This document shows positions 30,862 to 35,662 of a stretch of 35,662 nucleotides of DNA, in pieces. The stretch is from positions 1 to 35,662 of the forward strand of contig JAERTK010000260.1 of the NCBI GenBank assembly GCA_016844935.1, in the 5' to 3' direction. The position numbers and the translations under genes were made by a program. The notes under the pieces were generated by a model. It did not search any database. It was not told the origin of the DNA and was given only the letters and a program-made list of their open reading frames with translations. The stretch's first letter is position 1. Every line of letters begins with the position of its first letter. The DNA comes from Desulfobacteraceae bacterium. Lineage in GTDB: Bacteria > Desulfobacterota > DSM-4660 > Desulfatiglandales > Desulfatiglandaceae.

Positions 30862-31176
30862 TTGAAAGCAAATCTGGTTTATATTACGGCATCCAGCGAG
30901 AAAGAAGCATTGGACATCGGCAAAACACTGGTTTCAGAAAGATTGGCTGCTTCGGTCAATATTATCAACCCTGTTCGATCACTGTACTGGTGGGAAGGGG
31001 AAATACAGGACGAACAGGAAGTGGTTATTGTGGTCAAAACAACGGCAGCGCTCGTTAAAAAACTGACTGAAAGGGTGATATCCATACACAGCTATATTTG
31101 CCCCTGTGTTATCAGTCTCCCCATTGAAAAAGGTCATCCGGCCTTTTTAGACTGGATTGAAGCGGTTACCCAATAA
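30862..31176 (+). CDS. cutA: CutA-like divalent ion tolerance protein
   Basis: The protein has 104 residues. It starts with TTG at 30862; GAGG 8 nt upstream decides this. Family motifs are LVYITASSEKEALDIGKTLVSERLAASVNI in substance, SLYWWEGEIQDEQEVVIVVKT and the CPCVISLPIEKGHPAFLDWI ending. It forms a PII-like trimer. Links to copper tolerance are weak, and the true function is unsettled. Confidence 0.95.
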   Translation: MKANLVYITASSEKEALDIGKTLVSERLAASVNIINPVRSLYWWEGEIQDEQEVVIVVKTTAALVKKLTERVISIHSYICPCVISLPIEKGHPAFLDWIEAVTQ

Positions 31177-31185
31177 TGAGATTTT

Positions 31186-31827
31186 TCAATCCGATCCCTT
31201 TTTTTCTGCCTGCCGTCTTTTTCTGAACATCCGCAACGAGAAGATTAAAGCCGCAAGAGCCACGAGAAGCAGAAATGATAAGTTGTATTGAAACAGGATA
31301 TACCCCATTTTTTCTTTAACCGTTTCCCAGTTGTTCCCCAGTGAATAGCCGATGGCGATCCATATGAGGTTCCATGCACTGGCGCTGATCAGGGCCAGGA
31401 GCGCAACCCTGAAAGTGCCCAGCTTCGAAATACCGCCTGCCAACGAAATGATGGAACGGATACCGGGGAAAAATCGGTTGAGCAGGATCAGGAAATAGCC
31501 ATATTTCCGAAACCATTCCTCAGCCCGAATGATGTTTTCGGCACTGAAAAGCCTGTAATCCCTTTCAATGAAAAATTTTCGTCCCAAGAGATTACCGATC
31601 CAGAACAGGGACATAAATCCTGCCAGACTACCCAGGGTCGTGGATACATAAACACCCATGAAGTCCAGTTTGCGGGCGCCCACTAAAAATGCCCCGAAAG
31701 CCGTTATGGTATCACCGGGGATGGGCGGGAAAATATTTTCCACAAAAGCGCTCAAACCCAGCAGCAGATAAAGCAGAGAGTTTGGAAGGGTGTCAAAGAG
31801 ATTAAAAAAGCGATCCAGATAAGACAA
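31186..31827 (-). CDS. DedA family membrane protein (VTT domain)
   Basis: The protein has 213 residues with about five hydrophobic segments. Family motifs are FPPIPGDTITAFGAFLVG (near 34-51), GNLLGRKF, and the conserved loop NRFFPGIRSIISLAGGISKL. DedA proteins act as lipid (undecaprenyl phosphate or phospholipid) carriers in the inner membrane. It is convergent with cutA. Confidence 0.94.
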   Translation of the reverse strand: MSYLDRFFNLFDTLPNSLLYLLLGLSAFVENIFPPIPGDTITAFGAFLVGARKLDFMGVYVSTTLGSLAGFMSLFWIGNLLGRKFFIERDYRLFSAENIIRAEEWFRKYGYFLILLNRFFPGIRSIISLAGGISKLGTFRVALLALISASAWNLIWIAIGYSLGNNWETVKEKMGYILFQYNLSFLLLVALAALIFSLRMFRKRRQAEKKGSD

Positions 31828-31887
31828 GGGGGTCCTTTCAGAAATGTTCGTTTAAAAGCCGCACGTCCCGGCACGGTTTTTTAACGG

Positions 31888-31917
31888 ATTCTATGTTTCG
31901 GGGACACAAAATGTCAA
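31888..31917 (-). promoter_or_regulatory. Sigma70 promoter of the DedA-family gene
   Basis: TTGACA and TAGAAT with an 18-nt spacer on the minus strand, about 60 nt before the start codon. Confidence 0.5.
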
Positions 31918-31982
31918 CGGACTTAATGTTTCCCGGCGTCTGGCATGAAATCTTTTCATTATCCGTTTTTTCAAAATGATAG

Positions 31983-32011
31983 TTGACTGATTTTATTTCA
32001 TTTGCTATTCC
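31983..32011 (+). promoter_or_regulatory. Candidate promoter of the YfgM-like gene
   Basis: TTGACT and TATTCC with a 17-nt spacer, about 33 nt before the ATG. Confidence 0.45.
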
Positions 32012-32044
32012 TCTTCCCACAATATGAGGAGGAACATTTCAGTT

Positions 32045-32734
32045 ATGGCAAAGAAGAAGTTGAGCCGGAAAGAACTTTTGAAAAACACCGATGAATTCCT
32101 GACCCTTTCAGGAAAAGTGGCGCTTTATGTGAATGAGCACATGCGCCAGGTAAAATTAGCTGGAATCGGCTTGGCCGTTGTGGCGGTGGTCTATATATCC
32201 ATCTGGGGTTACATGAAGCATATCAACCAGAAGGGGCAGGCAGCCTATAATGTGGCCTATGACACACTGGTCCAGGGTCTTCAGTCCCAGACCCAGGATT
32301 TGGGCAGCGAAGGTGTAAAAGAGTCGGAAGGACTTTTTGAAGCGGTCATCAGCGACTACGGCATGAGCAAGGCTGCTGATCTGGCCCTGGCCCAGGTGGG
32401 ACATGCGAAGTTCACAAACAAGCAATATGATGACGCCATTGATTATTACGACGAGTTTTCGAGTAAAGCTTCGGGGAATGAGGCTTACGAAACCCTGAAC
32501 CTTCTTGCACTGGCCGCGTGTCACGAAGCCAAAGGAGAGATGGACAAGGCGGTGGACATTCTGGATGGCATTGTAAAAGCCTCGGATAACCCTTTCCGGG
32601 AAAACGCCATGTTGAATCTGGAGCGTGTGTACAGGCTTGACAACCAACCCGAAAAAGCGGACGAGATTTTAAAAACCTTTGCCAAAGAATACGGAAGTTC
32701 TCCTTTTATGCCGATGGTCAAAGCCCGAATTTAA
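32045..32734 (+). CDS. YfgM-like single-pass membrane protein with TPR domain
   Basis: The protein has 229 residues from ATG 32045. An upstream in-frame ATG at 32024 overlaps the AGGAGG motif and is less likely. One membrane helix (AGIGLAVVAVVYISIWGYM, about 39-57) is followed by TPR-type helical pairs (AAYNVAYDTLVQGL, KQYDDAIDYYDEF, GEMDKAVDILDGIVKA, QPEKADEILKTFAKEY). It resembles YfgM, which sits at the SecYEG translocon and hands off periplasmic proteins. The N-terminus is basic and cytoplasmic. Confidence 0.8.
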   Translation: MAKKKLSRKELLKNTDEFLTLSGKVALYVNEHMRQVKLAGIGLAVVAVVYISIWGYMKHINQKGQAAYNVAYDTLVQGLQSQTQDLGSEGVKESEGLFEAVISDYGMSKAADLALAQVGHAKFTNKQYDDAIDYYDEFSSKASGNEAYETLNLLALAACHEAKGEMDKAVDILDGIVKASDNPFRENAMLNLERVYRLDNQPEKADEILKTFAKEYGSSPFMPMVKARI

Positions 32735-32912
32735 ACCCCGGAACCCGGTCCCCCCCCTCAAACGCTGTCCCGTTTCCTGGTTTTGTGTCGCTCTCCCTGC
32801 AAAACTGCTTCCCATGGGCTGATTCTCCACTTTTGTGCCCTTTTAACCGGCCTTTCTCATATTTTTTTCGACCTTTGATTATTTCCTGAATATGAATTTC
32901 CAAACCGGAATC
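32735..32912. other. Intergenic stretch without recognisable genes
   Basis: Pyrimidine-rich on the plus strand, with no convincing ORF, tRNA or strong hairpin. Confidence 0.5.
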
Positions 32913-32931
32913 AAGACAACGGGTCTTTTTT
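32913..32931 (+). terminator. Weak terminator-like hairpin
   Basis: AAGAC and GTCTT pair over 5 bp around a 5-nt loop and are followed by a short T-run. The stem is short, so function is doubtful. Confidence 0.3.
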
Positions 32932-32932
32932 C

Positions 32933-32962
32933 TTGACAGTTTCGGGTTCCTTTATTTATAGT
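32933..32962 (+). promoter_or_regulatory. Sigma70 promoter of the acyl-CoA ligase / iorA operon
   Basis: TTGACA and TATAGT with an 18-nt spacer, about 43 nt before the ligase ATG. Confidence 0.6.
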
Positions 32963-32970
32963 TACGATGT

Positions 32971-32985
32971 AGCTAAAATATAGCT
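32971..32985. promoter_or_regulatory. Short palindrome after the ligase promoter
   Basis: AGCTA-AAATA-TAGCT is a perfect 5-bp inverted repeat between the -10 box and the ribosome-binding site, in the position of an operator. It is short, so chance is possible. Confidence 0.3.
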
Positions 32986-33005
32986 TTTGAGGAGGAGGGC
33001 TTAAT

Positions 33006-34577
33006 ATGGTTATCACGGAAATTTTGGCAAGAAACGCCAGTATGTACGGAGATGAGATTGCCCTTGTTGAGCGAGACCCCGGAAAGGGTACGCGGACGAC
33101 CTTAACATGGAAAGAATTTGATGAGATGGCCAACCGGATCGCCAATGGTTTGCTTGCCAAGGGGGTGAAACGGGGCGATAAAGTCATCCATTTGATGATG
33201 AATTGCCTGGAATGGCTCCCCGCTTATTTCGCAATCCTGCGCACCGGCGCCTGGGCGGTACCGCTCAATTTTCGGTTTACGGCCGAGGACATCGCATATT
33301 GCGCTGATATTGCTGAAGCCAAAATCATGATTTTCGGCGAAGAGTTCATCGGGCGAATCGATGACATCAAGGAAGACCTGGGGTCCATCAATGATTTCAT
33401 ATTTGTAGGCCCTGAGGAAATAAAGCCCTCCTATGCGGAATCCTTCCTTGATTTTCTCGAGACCGGCTCCACCGATGACCCCGGCAAGGAAATCAATCTC
33501 ATGGACGAAGCGGCCCTCTATTTCACTTCCGGCACTACCGGAACCCCCAAGCCCATACTTTTGACCCATCGGAACCTTGAATCATCCTGTATCATTGAAA
33601 ACCGCCACCACAACCAGACCCATGAAGACACATTCTTATGCATTCCGCCCCTGTATCATACCGGGGCTAAAATGCACTGGTTCGGAAGCTTCATCGTGGG
33701 TGGTAAAGGTGTTATTTTAAAGGGGATGAAACCGGAGTGGATATTGGAAGCCGTAAGCGAGGAAGAAGCGACCATTGTCTGGTTGCTGGTGCCCTGGGCC
33801 CAGGATATCCTCATTGCCATTGAAAACGGGGAGGTCAATTTAAACGACTACAAGCTGGATCAATGGCGGTTAATGCACATCGGTGCGCAACCGGTTCCAC
33901 CGAGTCTGATCAGGAACTGGAAAAAGGTTTTTCCCGCCCATGACTACGATACCAATTACGGTTTGAGCGAGACTTCGGGGCCGGGCTGCGTTCATTTGGG
34001 GATGGAGAACCTTCACAAGGTGGGAGCCATCGGGGTTCCCGGATTTGATTGGGCATGCAGAATCGTCGATTTTAACTTGAAGGATGTGCCGGAGGGGGAT
34101 CCGGGCGAACTCATGGTCAAGGGGCCTTGTGTCATGAAGGAATATTATAAAAATCCTGAGGCCACCCAGAGCACCCTCATTGATGGATGGTTGCTCACCG
34201 GTGATATGGCCCGCTTTGATGAAGACGGGTTTATCTGGCTTGTGGACCGCAAGAAAGATGTGATTATTACCGGCGGCGAAAACATTTTTCCCGTGGAGAT
34301 TGAAGCGTTCCTCATGGAAAATCAGAAACTGCAGGACGTAGCGGTCATCGGCATACCTGATGAACGTCTGGGCGAAATCGCCGCGGCCGTACTCAAAGTC
34401 AAGCCGGGAGCTTCCCTGAGCGAGGAAGAAGCCTTCACTTTTTGTGAAGGACTGCCGCGGTATAAGAGACCCCGCAAGATCATTTTTGATGAAGTCCCCA
34501 GAAACCCCACGGGAAAGATCGAAAAACCCAAACTTAGAAAGAAATATGCAGGTATGGTTGAAAGCTTCAAGCTTTAG
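33006..34577 (+). CDS. AMP-forming acyl-CoA synthetase
   Basis: The protein has 523 residues, full length for the ANL superfamily. Motifs: P-loop TSGTTGTPKP (about 171-180), YGLSETSGPG (about 318), LTGDMARFDEDGFIWLVDRKKD (about 396-417), IITGGENIFPVEIE and the catalytic Lys in PTGKIEK (about 504). It activates a carboxylic acid to its CoA ester at the cost of ATP to AMP. The neighbouring iorA suggests an aryl-acetic or branched acid, but chain preference cannot be read with confidence. GGAGGAGGG precedes the ATG. Confidence 0.94.
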   Translation: MVITEILARNASMYGDEIALVERDPGKGTRTTLTWKEFDEMANRIANGLLAKGVKRGDKVIHLMMNCLEWLPAYFAILRTGAWAVPLNFRFTAEDIAYCADIAEAKIMIFGEEFIGRIDDIKEDLGSINDFIFVGPEEIKPSYAESFLDFLETGSTDDPGKEINLMDEAALYFTSGTTGTPKPILLTHRNLESSCIIENRHHNQTHEDTFLCIPPLYHTGAKMHWFGSFIVGGKGVILKGMKPEWILEAVSEEEATIVWLLVPWAQDILIAIENGEVNLNDYKLDQWRLMHIGAQPVPPSLIRNWKKVFPAHDYDTNYGLSETSGPGCVHLGMENLHKVGAIGVPGFDWACRIVDFNLKDVPEGDPGELMVKGPCVMKEYYKNPEATQSTLIDGWLLTGDMARFDEDGFIWLVDRKKDVIITGGENIFPVEIEAFLMENQKLQDVAVIGIPDERLGEIAAAVLKVKPGASLSEEEAFTFCEGLPRYKRPRKIIFDEVPRNPTGKIEKPKLRKKYAGMVESFKL

Positions 34578-34619
34578 CCGCTCATTCAACCTCTAACCAG
34601 AAACCATTCGGAGGAAAAA

Positions 34620-35662
34620 ATGCACAAATTGCTGACAGACTCACCAGGAGAAAAAATGCTTTTGCTGGGCAACGAGGCCATTGCCCGGGGCGCTTTAGAG
34701 GCAGGCGTATCATTTGCCACATGTTATCCGGGTACGCCGTCTTCTGAAATTCCCATGAACTTTTTCGCTATCAGCCAAGAGTCGGATCTCTATTTTGAAT
34801 ACTCCACCAACGAGAAGGTGGCCATGGAAGTGGCTGCGGCCGCGGCTGTTTCAGGGCTCAGGACCATTGTGACCATGAAGCATGTGGGACTCAATGTGGC
34901 AGCGGATCCCTTGATGACCCTGGCTTATGTGGGCGTCAAAGGCGGCATGGTGATCATTAACGCGGATGATCCATCGCTCTTTTCCAGCCAGAACGAACAG
35001 GATAACCGTTACTTTGCCAGGCTTGCCGGCTTGCCCATGCTGGAACCCACCACCAGCCAGGAAATGAAGGACATGACCCTTACGGCCTTTGAAATGTCCG
35101 AAGCGCTGGAACTTCCGGTCATCATCCGGACCACCACGCGGTTGGCCCACGTGAGGGGGGCGGTGGAACTGGGGAACATGAAACCCATCACGAAAAAAGC
35201 CACATTTGAGAAAAACCCCTTCCGCTTTGTGACGGTGCCTGCGGTTTCGAGGAATCTCCACAAGGTGCTGCTGGGGAAAATTGAAGAGGCTTCTGAAATT
35301 TCCGACGGTGACGCCTACAATGAAGTGATCGGGACCGGGAAATGGGGTATTGTCGCCAATGGCGCCTGTTTCAACTACGTGAAAGATGCGGTTCTGGATT
35401 TGGGAATTGGGGATCAGGTTTCCATCCTGAAACTGGTCATGTCATGGCCCCAGCCGGAAACCCTTTGTATCGATTTCATGAAAAAAATGGATAAGGTTCT
35501 GGTGGTGGAAGAACTGGAACGCATCAATGAAACCGAACTGAAAGCCATGGCCCAGGAAAACGGCATTACCATCCCCATCAAAGGGAAAGGGGTTGGCGCT
35601 TTTTCACGCCTCTACGAATATGATCCCGGCATGGTGCGCCAGACCATTGCCGACTATTTCGG
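34620..35662 (+). CDS. iorA: Indolepyruvate:ferredoxin oxidoreductase alpha subunit (3' truncated by window)
   Basis: 347 codons are visible and the frame is still open at the window end. The start ATG has GGAGG 5 nt upstream. The N-terminus reads MLLLGNEAIARGALEAG, CYPGTPSSEIP (Glu43 in the position that activates thiamine diphosphate), STNEKVAMEVAAAAAVSGLRT and MTMKHVGLNVAADPLMTL-type sequence, all typical of IorA. The C-terminal TPP-binding and ferredoxin domains lie outside. With IorB it oxidises aryl pyruvates to aryl-acetyl-CoA, reducing ferredoxin. It follows the acyl-CoA ligase by 42 nt and is probably co-transcribed. Confidence 0.95.
   Translation, partial: MHKLLTDSPGEKMLLLGNEAIARGALEAGVSFATCYPGTPSSEIPMNFFAISQESDLYFEYSTNEKVAMEVAAAAAVSGLRTIVTMKHVGLNVAADPLMTLAYVGVKGGMVIINADDPSLFSSQNEQDNRYFARLAGLPMLEPTTSQEMKDMTLTAFEMSEALELPVIIRTTTRLAHVRGAVELGNMKPITKKATFEKNPFRFVTVPAVSRNLHKVLLGKIEEASEISDGDAYNEVIGTGKWGIVANGACFNYVKDAVLDLGIGDQVSILKLVMSWPQPETLCIDFMKKMDKVLVVEELERINETELKAMAQENGITIPIKGKGVGAFSRLYEYDPGMVRQTIADYF

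Overview
The window looks like a chromosomal segment of an anaerobic Desulfobacterota (deltaproteobacterial) bacterium, most likely a Desulfobacterales-type sulfate reducer or close relative. This is inferred from protein content only: many ferredoxin-type and flavin redox subunits, a cytosolic molybdopterin oxidoreductase, NifX/ORP-like and Mrp proteins, indolepyruvate:ferredoxin oxidoreductase, and PflA-like and DUF3786-like proteins. No 16S gene is present. No CRISPR array, intact prophage or insertion sequence was seen.

Layout. (1) 1-3450, + strand: the end of a hybrid histidine kinase, a membrane class III nucleotide cyclase with a PilZ-like tail, and an Fe-S/DUF3786-like protein. (2) 3490-10919, - strand: a nitroreductase, a crotonase-fold protein, and a redox operon that in transcription order encodes a molybdopterin catalytic subunit, a four-cluster ferredoxin subunit, a GltD-like NAD(P)H flavoprotein, a 70-residue unknown and a NuoG-N-terminus-like 2Fe-2S/4Fe-4S subunit. 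A strong intrinsic terminator sits only about 24 nt upstream of the first start codon, so either the operon is attenuated or a small RNA ends there. (3) 11195-14399, - strand: a metallocluster-assembly cassette with two NifX/ORP-like proteins, two IscU/NifU-type scaffolds, an FmdB-type zinc ribbon and an Mrp ATPase. It is divergent from a PflA-like radical SAM gene. The shared intergenic region carries a perfect CRP/FNR-type palindrome. (4) 15564-27686, + strand: a long housekeeping run, rplU-rpmA-obgE-proB-proA-nadD-rsfS, then an M48 peptidase/TPR protein, a class II aldolase, a YhaM-like nuclease, an MFS transporter and Uup. (5) 27732-29323: a SnoaL-like protein, then about 1 kb of decayed integration debris (tRNA 3' fragment, tRNA-Pro pseudogene, tyrosine-recombinase C-terminus) ending at an intact tRNA-Pro(UGG). 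(6) 29402-35662: a small membrane protein, folD, cutA, a DedA protein, a YfgM-like protein, an AMP-forming acyl-CoA ligase and the start of iorA.

The parts most likely to repay attention are the soluble molybdoenzyme/flavoprotein complex and the adjacent metallocluster cassette. Together they could form a cytoplasmic NAD(P)H-linked molybdenum or tungsten redox system with its own maturation factors. The substrate cannot be read from the sequence. Smaller oddities are degenerate heptanucleotide arrays at gene junctions (one shapes the C-terminus of Obg and replaces the ribosome-binding site of proB), a crotonase lacking both hydratase glutamates, and a cyclase with a guanylate-type residue at its purine-selecting position.
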